Origin: Rhea pennata
Lineage: Eukaryota; Chordata; Aves; Rheiformes; Rheidae
Assembly (NCBI RefSeq): GCF_028389875.1
Contig: NC_084671.1
Coordinates: forward strand, 2,501,501-2,565,500
Direction of reading: 5' to 3'
Length of the DNA: 64,000 nucleotides
Positions 25,816 to 36,240 of the stretch are shown piece after piece. Under the pieces are notes generated by a model. It searched no databases. It was not told where the DNA came from and saw only the letters and a list, made by a program, of their open reading frames with translations. Position 1 is the stretch's first letter. Each line of letters starts with the position of its first letter. A program made the translations under genes and the position numbers.

Positions 25816-28800
25816 GTATAAAGAACAGTAAAGAACAATGTCCTTCAGAAGGACTTAACCTAAAGTAATTAAGTGGATTAATGTTCTGAAGAGTCATATT
25901 AAAAGCTGTATCTCTTAAAGAAACTACCCACTAGTTAGTTTGTTTCAGTTTGATCCTCTTGCTTTCTCATTTAGAAGTCTTAATTTAACCTCTTGTCTTT
26001 GAAAACTGGCTTGAGGCTAAATTTCAGTGCTAATGTGCTAATGGAAGTTGGTCAGATTCTGCGTAAGTATGTTGACTTCAGTGAAAAGCTTCCATTTCAG
26101 AAAGAAAATGGAGTACAGGGATTCCAGTAAGTGGAATCAGTTTCCTTTGAAAGAAATTCAAACGCCTGAGAGCAGAAATTCATAAAATGAACCAATTCTG
26201 ACAGTTGATCCAATTAAATCTCATTCTGCAGGAGGCTTGAATGTCTTGCTTTCTTCTTTACAGAAGATGAGGATAGTGACATTCTTCAGAATAGTAATTT
26301 AAAAATCCACTAAACTGCTTTCAACAAAACATCGATGACATATTAAAAGTCCACGGTTGTGCGTTGTCCAAACAGCTGAAATTAGGTGGTGGGTTTCTGT
26401 GCTTTTTAAGAGTGTTGTTTAAATCAAACATGGAAGATGTCTGTCGTCATCTGCTGGTTTGCTGCCAGTGTTCCATGATGCTGGCTTTATCCCCTCTGCA
26501 GTGTAGAAAGTTCACTTGCTTTTCTTTGATTGGCTATCCAAGAATGCTAAAAGAGGGACTCTTAAGCTTACAAGGGGCGTGGAATACCTTACAAGAAGAT
26601 CAAACTGACACTGGGTTAGTTTCAACCTATAAAACGGTTACTTTGTCTGGTCAGGAAGAGAAGTGGAGATTGGAAGGGGAAAAAAAAAAACACTGTATGG
26701 AATTTAAAATCCATTAAGAGATGTCACCTTAAAGGCAAAAATTCCCCTAACTTGTTCTCCAACTCCTCCAGTGTCTACTTTAGTGTCTAGTACTCAAGGA
26801 TTGTTATGCTGTGAGTGTTTGAAGATTAAAGTACGCTGTGTGCTATGAGCACTAAAACAAGCTGATTAGAGAATGCAAAAGCGATGAAGTCTTGGTGAAT
26901 GTATTTATTTCACTGTATTTAAAGCAAAAGTGTAAGTTGATTCTTATCAGTGGAGCAACTGTAAGAAATCCTAGGATCTGCTCTCTTAATTGAATTTTTC
27001 TCTGAGATTGCGAATGAGAGCTGCTGGAAGGGGTGCAGCATGTGCCTACATAGTACGCACTTGATGTTTTTCTAGCCTTGGTTCGGTATTTGTAACGCAA
27101 GTGTAGTCTTGTGTTAATCTGAATTAGAACTTTCAAGATAACATTTTTTTTGAAAATGAAGTGTGTTTTTTGCACCTCTAATGTCATGTCAGGCTAATCT
27201 TTAGAATTTGAACTACTTGTATGTGAACCATGTGACGTTTTTCTTTTGATACGCTCTCTGTTACGAGCTAATTCAGCTCAGCAAGTCTTCAAATTTTGAA
27301 CTTTGCCTGTAATGTTGCTGGAATTTTTTACATCTTAGTACATAGGTACTAAAATTCATCTGCAGCTACTATGCATTTCACTTTTAATTTCATTCCAGAG
27401 AGATACTTTACTAACATGATGTTTTTTATAAATGAACTTTATGGACTTCTCTAGAAGTAGACTGTGCAATTGTCCATATGATGATACTTAGTTTAAGGGT
27501 TTAAGGAACCAAAAAACCTGTCAAAGGTTTTCTCTGGTTTGTGCTGGGATGTGACATTGTTTGGATTCTTGCCCTGATTTATGGGGCTGTTGTGCCTTAA
27601 CCTTGAGGAAGGCAACTAAAACCTTACCAGTTGTAGAAGTTTTGCTAACTTTGTTCTGTTGAATGTCATCCTTGAGCCAACAGATCACAGCCGGTTTTTA
27701 TTAAAAACACAACAGAAACACACCACCTTGTACCCAGGAACAAAGGAATTCTATGCCCAAACAGATCTGCTCCTTTTAATCTATCTGACCCATGGAAGGT
27801 GCATGTAACACTTCCAGTATTTACTCAAGGATGGTTTTGTATTAGAGTAGGCTATGGGATATAGTGCCTTAGAGCATTACTTCAAGTAATTTTCATTACA
27901 ATGTTTTTTGCAGAAAAGAAATTTGAATAGCAAATATCATCCAGAAGTGGGGAGCGTTTGATCAGCAACATGTCAACTTGAAGAATTATGGTGTTACTTA
28001 GTTTGGTGGTTAGCCGTGGACAGTAGCTCTTTGGAAGAGAGGCTAACCTGCTGAGGATTTTACAGTAAATGGCTAAATTCCATGCTTTGTAACCAGTTTT
28101 AATTAATGCAGATCTGTTTCTCAATATTTGCACAAAATTGGTTTATGACCTTTTACACTGTGTTTAAGCTCTATCACTAAAGAAGGTACTCTGCAACCTG
28201 AAGCAAACTTTGTCTTAAAAATAAAGTCTAATTTAAAGTGTCATCTTTAAACAGCACTCTGTTATTTTGATGGGAGTAGAAATTTCCTGATAAAACAGCA
28301 TTTTATGTACTTTGAGGGTCTCTGCCTTCCAGAACTTAGAAATGGGCCACTCTGTTACTGCCTTTATCGCTGTCTTAATGCAAACCAATTTCTTAAGTTA
28401 AATTATTTGGGGTTCGTTCAGTTGTCCTCTTTCTTAAGACTTGGTGAAAAGTGAGTGATAACTATGTGGTCAAATATTGACTCTTTTGTAGAAGATTACT
28501 ATCAATTTTGAAGACTGTTGAGCAGTCTTTTATTTGTATTTCTGACAACTGCTTCTTTTTGTAACGTAATCTTCATATATTTTAAGGGATGAAAACTTGT
28601 TTAATAAAGGGATGGTATAAATTTTGTTGTAAGAACTGAGCATGTTGTAATCTGTGAAAATGAATATTTCTTTCTACTGAAGTATAACAGCCTAAATAAA
28701 AGGAAACTTCAGAAAATAGCCTCTCTCTTTCTTTATACCAAAGTAGTATAATCTATGTGCATCTTTTGTCTTTTAATCTGATATTGAGTATTCCATCTGT

Positions 28801-29275
28801 AAACACAGGAGCTCTTCTTAGTTATTAGAGATAAAATTACCATACATGAGATAAAGTTGTTTTGGATCTGCACTCTTTGGTGCAAGTCTTTTAAACCAAT
28901 TTTGTTTTCCAGAGCAGAAGAACAAGAGAGACTCAGACGTCAGAATGAAGATGACTTGGCTAAGTTGCAGCCAAAAGATGATGACTTTAGTTTAAGGAAT
29001 AGATACCTCTCCAAACTAGGCGCTCAGGTATTAGTAGCAAAGTAGGGTTTTTAATTATTAAGAAAAGAGTTAGTGCTAAACTCAGCTTCTTGCCTCAAAT
29101 AGCCAGGAAACTGGCCTCTGAGTAAAATGCCAAATGTATCCTTGTTCTTGGAAATGAAGTCCTGTCCATGGTAACTGGAAATCTAATGAGGTTTTCCCTG
29201 ATTTTATTTTTGCAGCTGCCAGATAATTATTCTTCCTACTTATCAACAATGGCACATAGAAGCGTGTTGAAATAG
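13424..29275 (+). CDS. MFSD1: MFSD1, lysosomal major facilitator transporter (long form, 17 coding exons)
   Basis: Exons: 13424-13565, 13663-13715, 13825-13937, 15381-15423, 16323-16390, 17262-17370, 18275-18377, 19133-19231, 20050-20161, 21192-21248, 21851-22007, 23381-23478, 23812-23924, 24406-24453, 25751-25811, 28913-29027, 29216-29275. All junctions are GT-AG and keep one frame, giving 516 residues. Seen: an N-terminal acidic dileucine signal (E4-x-x-x-L8-L9, MAEEERALLG), about 12 hydrophobic segments from residue 35 to 435, the MFS loop motif GGFLIDRVFGIR (92-103), a matching GLLVDKVGKN (314-323) in the second half, and R136 in GRFVFGIGGES. The protein reads nearly collinearly with human MFSD1 as I remember it. 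Family knowledge: MFSD1 sits in the lysosomal membrane with its partner GLMP and exports dipeptides. The start at 13424 has a good Kozak context (GCGGCGATGG) and matches the mammalian N-terminus, but in-frame ATGs exist upstream from 13181. Residues 460-516 are a charged cytosolic tail absent from the common mammalian form. The introns hold only homopolymers and short microsatellites. Confidence 0.96.
14539..14567. repeat. (GT)n followed by T17 in MFSD1 intron 3
   Basis: About five GT units run into 17 T. A simple repeat in the intron between exons 3 and 4. Confidence 0.8.
15476..15494. repeat. Poly(A), 19 bp, in MFSD1 intron 4
   Basis: A run of 19 A about 50 nt after the exon 4 donor. No retrocopy body is recognisable next to it. 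Confidence 0.85.
19440..19471. repeat. (TGTATATGCA)n short tandem repeat in MFSD1 intron 8
   Basis: About three copies of a 10-bp TATATGCATG-type unit, the last degenerate. Simple repeat. Confidence 0.7.
23744..23785. repeat. CA/TA/CATA microsatellite just before MFSD1 exon 13
   Basis: (CA)n, then (TA)n, then (CATA)n, ending 26 nt before exon 13 (starts 23812). It takes up the zone where the branch point and polypyrimidine tract normally lie, and leaves a weak tract (TTCTTTGTTCATGTGTTAG) at the acceptor. Confidence 0.85.
28220..28700 (+). terminator. Polyadenylation signals inside MFSD1 intron 15
   Basis: AATAAA occurs at 28220-28225, 28603-28608 and 28695-28700, all upstream of exon 16. 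They could end a transcript that retains intron 15 and encodes the short MFSD1 form. A hexamer alone is weak evidence in AT-rich DNA. Confidence 0.4.
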
Positions 29276-30283
29276 CATCTTGGCCCACTTGCAGAGGCAG
29301 AAGTAATTGAAGTTCCTGTACACAGAACTTTGCTAGTACTAAGAATTAATACAAGCAAAAGCAGAATGATGTAGCACTTCTGCAACTGTAGATCCTATTT
29401 TTAAAATACTCACCTTAAACTCCCTCTGGATAACAAAGACACCAAAGAAGAATCATCTGGCTCTCTATTTGAACCCAGGAGCTATATGTTACACCATCCT
29501 GTCTAAAATAGCTAAGACTTCATCTGTTCTTACTACAAAACAGAGCGTCTGAAATATGGAAACCCTGTTACAGTAATCAGCTTGCTGTGAAATGAGTCTT
29601 GATGTGGGCATGGGGTGATTGAGACTCTTAATTCGGACAACTTTGTTAACAAGTTGGTGATAGTCTGTTTCATTTTTCTTATAGAAAAAATTTGGGGAAA
29701 ATGACTTTTGTTGTGGTCAAATATTTTTGAGGAAATCAGATTATGATTTTAATGTTCCTATTTAAAAAGTACTGGCCCTTGAATTCAATATTAATCACAG
29801 GCTTGGCTGTAACCTCATGCAAGTCCCCATTAATATGAATATTGGTAAATCTTTAAAAGATTGTGAGTAACAACTCTGGAAATGTAGGAGGAGCTGAAGT
29901 TTTACATTCACTGGAAAAAATGTTTAACTTCATCGTGAAGTACTTTTGTGCAATTTTGGTGGAAGACTTGTTCCTGCATAGAACTAGGTCCTGATAGCTC
30001 CTCCAGGGCCCATTTTCCAAATTCTTACTTTCTTTTGTTTTTAACTATTTGGGCTCGATTGTGGAATCGAACACATTCTTAAACTAGTCTTACTTGAAGG
30101 GCAGGAGCATCTGGCTTTCTTAAGCAGTAGTTGCTCAAGGGAAGAGCTACTCTGCAAGCAGAGGCTTCAGTGCACAGTAGTGAGTGAGCTTGTCCTGGCT
30201 TACTTCGGGAGTCCTTGCAAGCAACAAAATGCTGAAGAGCTACTGGTTGGCCTTTGACCAACTGCTTGAAGACAGAATATTAC

Positions 30284-30636
30284 AATAAAAATGTCACCTT
30301 ATAGCTGTGTAACACTTGCTTACAGTAATTTGAGGAGACCTTCTGGAACTCATGTGTTTAAGATATTTCTCCATGGAGATTTCTGCTGTGTTGTATCATC
30401 TTCCTGAAAGACTAAGCCAGGACTATGGTGGTAGTACTATGTTCTGAAGAATGACCTAGGAAGGTAAAAGAGCAGATTCTGAACCTTGAGTTAACTGCTG
30501 AAGGGGAGTTCCTTTACCTGTGATGACTTGCTGGTGCTATCTTTGAAAAGAAAACATTGTCCGCTGTGAGGCTGGATGGTGCAAGGCTAACTTATTTGCC
30601 TGTTGACTTGTGAACTCTGGGTCTTTTTTTAATAAA
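30284..30636 (+). terminator. Polyadenylation signals after MFSD1 exon 17
   Basis: AATAAA occurs at 30284-30289 and 30631-30636, implying a 3' UTR of about 1.0-1.4 kb for the long form. The second is followed by a GT- and T-rich stretch (30660-30720), as expected for a cleavage site. Confidence 0.5.
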
Positions 30637-30719
30637 AACTTCAAATGGCTGCTGCCACTTGTATTTTTCTTACTGCTTGTAATGTGTTGTTACCTTTGGT
30701 GGTAGTTGAGACTTATTTA

Positions 30720-33700
30720 TTTAAGTGAGCATGGCTTCTGCTTTCTCCAGAGAAATATTTGCAAGGCGTTTCTGGGAAGTGTATCTTTGAGGATCCAAAG
30801 GAGAAGTTTCCCCCACTTACGTCACTTGTTGGTTGATGCATTTTTATTTCTTGGGGAGGGAGGGAATTAGATTTTCTTGTTGTTTCACTGCTCTTCCTCC
30901 TATCTTTCCTCTGTCTGTTCTCATTGCTCATAGATCTGTCTTTGCTTCTCCTCCAACACTGACATGTTATGGTTATAGATAACTATTCCACTGCTACCTG
31001 TAGCTATTGTCACATGAAATATCAAGGTATGAATTCAGAGTTTTGCTGAAACTTTATTTTCAGTTCCTAATTTCTCTGTACTCTTAAGCATCTTGGTAAA
31101 GTGCAATGGTTGACTTCTGCGCAAATATAATTTCCTGTGTCAGCTCAACTCCAAACACCCTAGCCTTTTCTTTCTGCGTGTTTTCTGCTCAGTGATTACC
31201 TTGCATTTTCGTTTCTGGATGTGGTGCATGGAAGCCATCTGGCTCTTGTTGCTCCATCCTCTGTTCCTCTAGCAGCTTTCTGGCAGAGTGGAGCCTTCCA
31301 CTTTCTACTGCCAGCTCTCTTTCTCGCAGCCTGGCATGAAAGTGTTCACCACAGCACTGATACTTCAAACTCCTGGCGTATAGTTTCCAGATGGATGTTG
31401 ACCATCAAGAACAAAATGGGAAAAGGCATTTTTTAATGGAGGTGTTTCTTTTTTTTCTGTTCTTTTTTTTGTGAGAAGTCTGGTTGTATTTGTTGTGGGA
31501 AGGATAAGGCCAGCAGCTACCCAAATGAGCAGGCTGCCTGCCCTGGCGAGGGCAGGGGCTGCCTGAGCATGTGCTGCTGGAGCGTGATTTGGCAATACCT
31601 GCGTGAGTCTTGCTTACGGTGGGTCTGGAATGGCTCGAGCTGAAGGCTGCTTGTCTTTGTGGAGTGCCTTTCTCTTTCCAAAGCTGCTCCTGGTGCCGCT
31701 TCCACTTGCCAGTGCGAGAGGTGGGTGGTATGATATGGTTTGCCTGACTTATTTTGTGGATCGGGCTCCGTTTCCAGACTATAATGGTCTGACTGGGTTA
31801 GTGCTAAAGAAATAACGTGACAGACAACTTATGCTATGCTTTAGGTGCAGTAAATATCGTAGTGAATAGCAGCTCAATACAGTATTTTATTAAAATATCT
31901 GGAAGAATTTCAGAGAGGTGTAACTTAAGAATGTAAATTGTGCTATCCATCTCCTGTCTATTACTCCTGCTGCTCCCCCAGGGTGCCTTTAGGGGTGGGG
32001 AACGCCCAAATCTTCAGGATGGTTCTTTTTTTTTGTTTTTTCTTTTGACAGATCTTTTCCTTATCACTGGACTTTTCAGTAGATTTTCTCATGTTCATTT
32101 AAAAAATTAGTTATTATCTCATTGAGTATCTTACTGCTGTAGGTGCTATTTTACTGCTTCTGCTGCTGTGCAGATGGTCAAGCAAAGTGACAAAGAGCTG
32201 CTCAAATGAGCTGCGTCGTTGAGTAACACACACACATCTCTGTTCTTAATGTATTCGTGCTGGGTTTTGTTCAATGGGGCAGATGTGTGTTGGCATGAAG
32301 GGGAAGCCTGTTAGCCCTAGACTTCTGTGCACGTGGCGTGCTGTATTATGCAGACCACTTAAAAGAAAATATTTGAAACAGAAATACTCCATAAATACTT
32401 AAATTTCCCATGTATTCAAAGGATGAAATAACTCTTTCAAACATTCAGTAATGGAATAGCTGTCTTGAAGACACTGCAGTGCTTCAAGTCTCATGGTGTT
32501 CTCCAAGTAGGTAAATGTGTTTGCAGCTTTGCAGCTTTTTTTTTTTTTTTTTGATAAATACTGGTCACTAAGCACAGCATAGCAAAAAAGTTTTAATGCA
32601 AAGATAGTACTTACTCATAAGCTTTCTATTCTCCAGGACCTTGGAAGTCTTTAACTATAACAGCAACAGTAGTGAAAGCTTCCTCATCCTGAACCTCCCA
32701 GAGCACCCGTCTTTGGCCCGCAGCCAAGACACCGGGACGGGTTCTGTTCGTCCTTCCCTGCGAAGGGCAGGGCTGGAGCCGGCTTGCTTGGGCCGCTGCT
32801 CAGCCGCCACGTATGGTGGGCTGCAGCAGTCACCGAGCTCGGCTGAGTCTGAACGAACGTCTCGCAAACTCAAGCTGCTCTCTCTCGTTGCCACTGGTCC
32901 AGATTGCCCATGTTACTGTGACTGCAACAGCTGTGTTCAGGTGGGGAGGAGGGCAAACGCAGTCCGGCCCAGAACTCTCCTGGAGGTGCTCTGGAACTTC
33001 TGAAGGAAAGTGTGGTTTTTTTGTTTGTTTGTTTTTGGCCTTTTTGTTTCTTTTCAGGGGTATCCCATGACTGTATTTTTTTTTCTTTTTTCCTTTTTTT
33101 CCCAGTTCTGATGCTTTTGGAGATGCGGTCAGTGTCCCAGCTAGATCATTTGTTAGTCTCAAAAGGAAATGCCTTTTATTCTCATAGTGTTTTCCAGCTC
33201 CTGCTGTCTTACTTTGCTTCCTCTGAATAGTTGCTTCCTCAGCATGAACCAAGGGGATGTCGCCCAGCCACTGGGTGCAGGGAAGGCCTGCTAGCTCGAG
33301 TGTGGGGTTGGAAGTGATTAACACTTTTCAATAGCAACAGCCCGCTTGTGTTTCTGTTACAGTACTTGCTAAGGTCGTTGATCTGCTTCTTGCCTATTAA
33401 GTTTCGTACAAATAATCAAAGCTTGCTCCTAGCCCATGATGCCCCCGACGTTTAAGTGAAGCGCAATAGGGCATGGCATGGGTGGGGAGGAAATCAGAAC
33501 CTGGCCGTTCCTGTGAGCGCCTCTTGGCCGAGCTGGCTGTGTTACTGAGCTGCCTTTGCAGAGATGACTGCAGCTTTCTGAACCAGACTTCTGCTGCAGT
33601 GGTGCTGTATGTGCTGTAGGTTGCAGCACTGAGAAGGGATCATACAAACGGTGTTCGTGTTTCCAAGTGTCTTGTGGTAGGCGTACCACAACTTCTTGGT

Positions 33701-34079
33701 TAGTGAACTGCCCCAAACTATTGGCTGCTGCTGCTGTGATTTGCATGACAGCTAAGCTGTGTCTGAAGATGCTTTGGAGATAATTTTAGTTGTTACATTT
33801 CCTGAAATGTTATATGTAAGGCAAAGGCCTCTTAATACCATATTTAGAACTGATTCCAGGTAAGAAAATAGAGGGGAAATGAAAGCAATTATCATCATTG
33901 ATTTAGCTTTTTAAAGTACAGTCGTAGCATTTTAAACATTTGGTACCTAACTAATGACCACAGGCAATTGCTTACCTCTATTTTGGTGCATCTTCCTTGG
34001 TTATTCAGCATCATTTGTGTTCAGTCCTCTTTATAATTAGAAGCAGTAGATGTATTTTTTGGAAAGGGTGCGTTTCAAC
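30720..34079. other. Convergent intergenic region between MFSD1 and the P2Y-like gene
   Basis: No gene recognised. AT-rich except for a GC-richer patch at about 32690-33000, where open frames overlap on both strands (32641-33003 and 32830-33324) without recognisable domains. It contains a 17-T run at 32536-32552 and several T/G-rich stretches. Confidence 0.4.
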
Positions 34080-34085
34080 TTTATT
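34080..34085 (-). terminator. Polyadenylation signal of the P2Y-like gene
   Basis: TTTATT on the + strand is AATAAA on the - strand, about 250 nt beyond the receptor stop codon. It is the nearest candidate and gives a short 3' UTR. Confidence 0.45.
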
Positions 34086-34334
34086 ATTCACAGCTGATCC
34101 AGGAAATCATGACAACTAGTCCATTATTCCTTCATAAATACAATTCCTCTTGTTCTTCCCCAAACTTGTCCTCAACAAAGTTTGTATTAGCTAGGGAAAC
34201 TGTAGTTAAGAGATATCTCTTCCATTGCGCAGGTGAGTTTTATGGCTCTTCTCCAAGTCAAATACTCAGTAAAGTGGAACGGATCTGCAGTGTTTCAAAG
34301 TTAGCAGGGATCTCTTTCTCCGGGATTTGCTCCC

Positions 34335-35342
34335 TCAGCATGAGGGAAGTTGTCTTTGGGCATCTGTCTCGTTTGCGTTCCCAGCAGGCCTAGCAAGAGG
34401 GTCTGCCTTGTGCAGTCTGAGCTCCACAGCGAGCCTGGCTCTGTTGGTTTGACCAGAAAGAAAGTAGAGGAGGGGGTTGATGCAACTGTTCAGGCTCACT
34501 AGAGGCCTCCAGATCTTGTAAAGTAAGCTCCAGCGTTGAAAGAGTTGGCATTCGGTTATCCGGTACACCCGAACGAAGAGGTAGATGGTCCGGGTGATGT
34601 GGAAGGGAAGCAAGCAGACAGCGAAGAGGCCGCACACCAGGAGAATGGTTCGGATTGACTTGGCTCGAGCAGCGCGTCCCATGGGGTTGGTGTCCCCCGT
34701 GGTTTGGATCAGGCTTTTGATCATCGAGCAATAGCAGACTAAAATGATGAGAAAAGGAAAGAGGAAGCCGGATACCGTTAAAGCCATGCCGTAGGGGTAG
34801 TAGCTGTTGAGGTTCTCAGGACTTGTCATGTCGTAGCAGACGGTGTGGTTGTTGATGACACCAGTGCGGGCGTAGATGAGGGTGGGCAAGAGCTGTAGGA
34901 ACACCAGTGCCCAGGACACTGCTGTGCCAACGGTGGCCAGGCGCCGGGTCCGGTAGGGCAGCGAGCGAATCGGGTAGCAAACGCCTAGGAAGCGGTGGAC
35001 GCTGATGCAAGTCAGCAGCAGGATGCCACCGTACAGGTTGACGTAAAACAAGAACCGCACCAGCTTGCAGAGCAGCTCCCCGAAAGGCCACGTGTCCTGC
35101 AGGACGTAGTTGATAATGAGCAAGGGCAAAGAGCAGAGGTACAGCAGGTCTGCTACGGCCAGGTTCACCAGGTAGATGGTGGTGCAGGTCCACTCCTTCG
35201 CGCGGCAGCAGCTGAGCCACAGCATGGCCCCGTTGAGGAGCAGCCCCAGCACGAAGACGGAGCTGTACGTCAGGGGGAGCAGGACGTACTTGTAGTTTTC
35301 CGCGAGCGGGCACGGTGCTTTCCCCGCCGTGCCGTTCCCCAT
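34335..35342 (-). CDS. P2Y-family nucleotide receptor (class A GPCR, P2Y2/4/6-like)
   Basis: An intact 335-codon single-exon frame with seven hydrophobic segments at about 19-45, 54-80, 92-118, 136-158, 186-212, 231-256 and 272-296. Class A marks: N37, D65, the C92-C169 disulphide pair, and N289-P290-L-L-Y293. P2Y marks: HRF (116-118) in place of DRY, HITR (248-251) in TM6, the KIWR (276-279) set in TM7, and the extra C11-C265 pair. N-glycosylation sequons sit at N3 and N165. The TM6/TM7 basic residues bind nucleotide phosphates in P2Y receptors, so an extracellular UTP/ATP/UDP-type ligand and Gq or Gi coupling are inferred. It is not the chicken P2Y3 sequence as I remember it. It may be the orthologue of the turkey tp2y / Xenopus p2y8 receptor that mammals lack; that is a hypothesis. 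The start ATG sits in a GGAAATGG context. The gene is tail-to-tail with MFSD1. Confidence 0.93.
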   Translation of the reverse strand: MGNGTAGKAPCPLAENYKYVLLPLTYSSVFVLGLLLNGAMLWLSCCRAKEWTCTTIYLVNLAVADLLYLCSLPLLIINYVLQDTWPFGELLCKLVRFLFYVNLYGGILLLTCISVHRFLGVCYPIRSLPYRTRRLATVGTAVSWALVFLQLLPTLIYARTGVINNHTVCYDMTSPENLNSYYPYGMALTVSGFLFPFLIILVCYCSMIKSLIQTTGDTNPMGRAARAKSIRTILLVCGLFAVCLLPFHITRTIYLFVRVYRITECQLFQRWSLLYKIWRPLVSLNSCINPLLYFLSGQTNRARLAVELRLHKADPLARPAGNANETDAQRQLPSC

Positions 35343-36240
35343 TTCCGCCGGCCTCGGCCCTGCTCGGCGCAGCCTCGGGCACCGTGCGCTGCTGCTCTGC
35401 TGCTTTAAAGCCTCCTGCCCTCCCTGCCAGAAATAGAAACGGGAACACCCGGCAGCCGCCTGTCACCCGTGGCCCTTGCCTCTTGGCACCACGAGGCAAG
35501 CTGTAGGATCATAAATAAAGTGCATTAAGGAAACCTCTGAAGAGGTGAAACCGCGGTGGAAGTGGTGCCACGTCACTGTTACGACCCGAATTCAACCAAA
35601 ACAGCGACCGCCGCCAAAACTTGGCGGCGTGCCCGCGGGCGGCGCGGCTGGCCCGCGAGGACAGCTGGCGGTCCTCGTTGCAGAGCCGGGCCGAAACCGC
35701 TGTGACCTTCCCCGCGGGCTCAAGATCAGCCTGGAGCACCCGTGACTCGGGGCGCGTTTAATCCCGGCCGGCGAGGGACGGGCTCGCGCGACTGACGGCC
35801 GCAGGCGGCCTCGCCGGCCGGGACGGCGTTGGCGTCGGCAGCGCGCGCTCGTGGCCGCCCGGGCGAGAGCGGCGGCAGCCGCGCTCTGCCTGGAGGGCTG
35901 GGGACGGTGCTGTTTTTCCCTGCTTGCTATCCTCCTCTCGGGTGAAAGGCGCTCCCCGGCCGCTGGCGTTGCCTTCAAAGACGTTACAGCTCTCGTGCTT
36001 CTGCGAAGCGTGGTGCGAGGCGCTCAGCGGAAAGTTCCGCTTTTGAATGGCGTACCAATTTCTTCGTCGTCTGGTGCGTTTGGTTTGACAGCAGCCTTGT
36101 GCTCTGGGGTCTTTTAGTGTTTTGGCCCTCTGCAAAGCCCTTCTGCTGGATGGGGGTGCCAAGCCCTCGGCGTCGACGGGGAGCAAACGCGGAGAGCCGC
36201 CGCGGTTGGCGGACGGCGCTCGTTCCCCGTCCTGGGGTAG
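35343..36240 (-). promoter_or_regulatory. CpG-rich 5' region of the P2Y-like receptor gene
   Basis: Dense CpG sequence begins in the receptor coding exon and continues to about 36240. No TATA box was noted. On the - strand, ATGATCCTACAG ends at 35501 after a T-rich stretch and would be a fair 3' splice acceptor, which would make 35500-34335 the last exon of a gene with a non-coding 5' exon further upstream, as is common for P2Y receptors. The 5' UTR also has an 8-bp perfect stem (35475-35482 with 35493-35500). The promoter role is inferred. Confidence 0.5.

Noticed and set aside
31221-31815. Short + strand frames after MFSD1 that begin with ATG
   Set aside because: They have no domain or splice sites and differ in frame from each other. 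I treat this as intergenic DNA.
32641-33324. 120- and 164-codon frames on opposite strands between the two genes
   Set aside because: They overlap, carry simple K- and S-rich stretches, and match no family I know.
34816-35499. Long open frames overlapping the P2Y-like receptor (227 codons on the - strand; 137 codons on the + strand at 34995-35408)
   Set aside because: They are shadow frames of the GC-rich receptor exon and lack any domain. The receptor frame has the full GPCR pattern.
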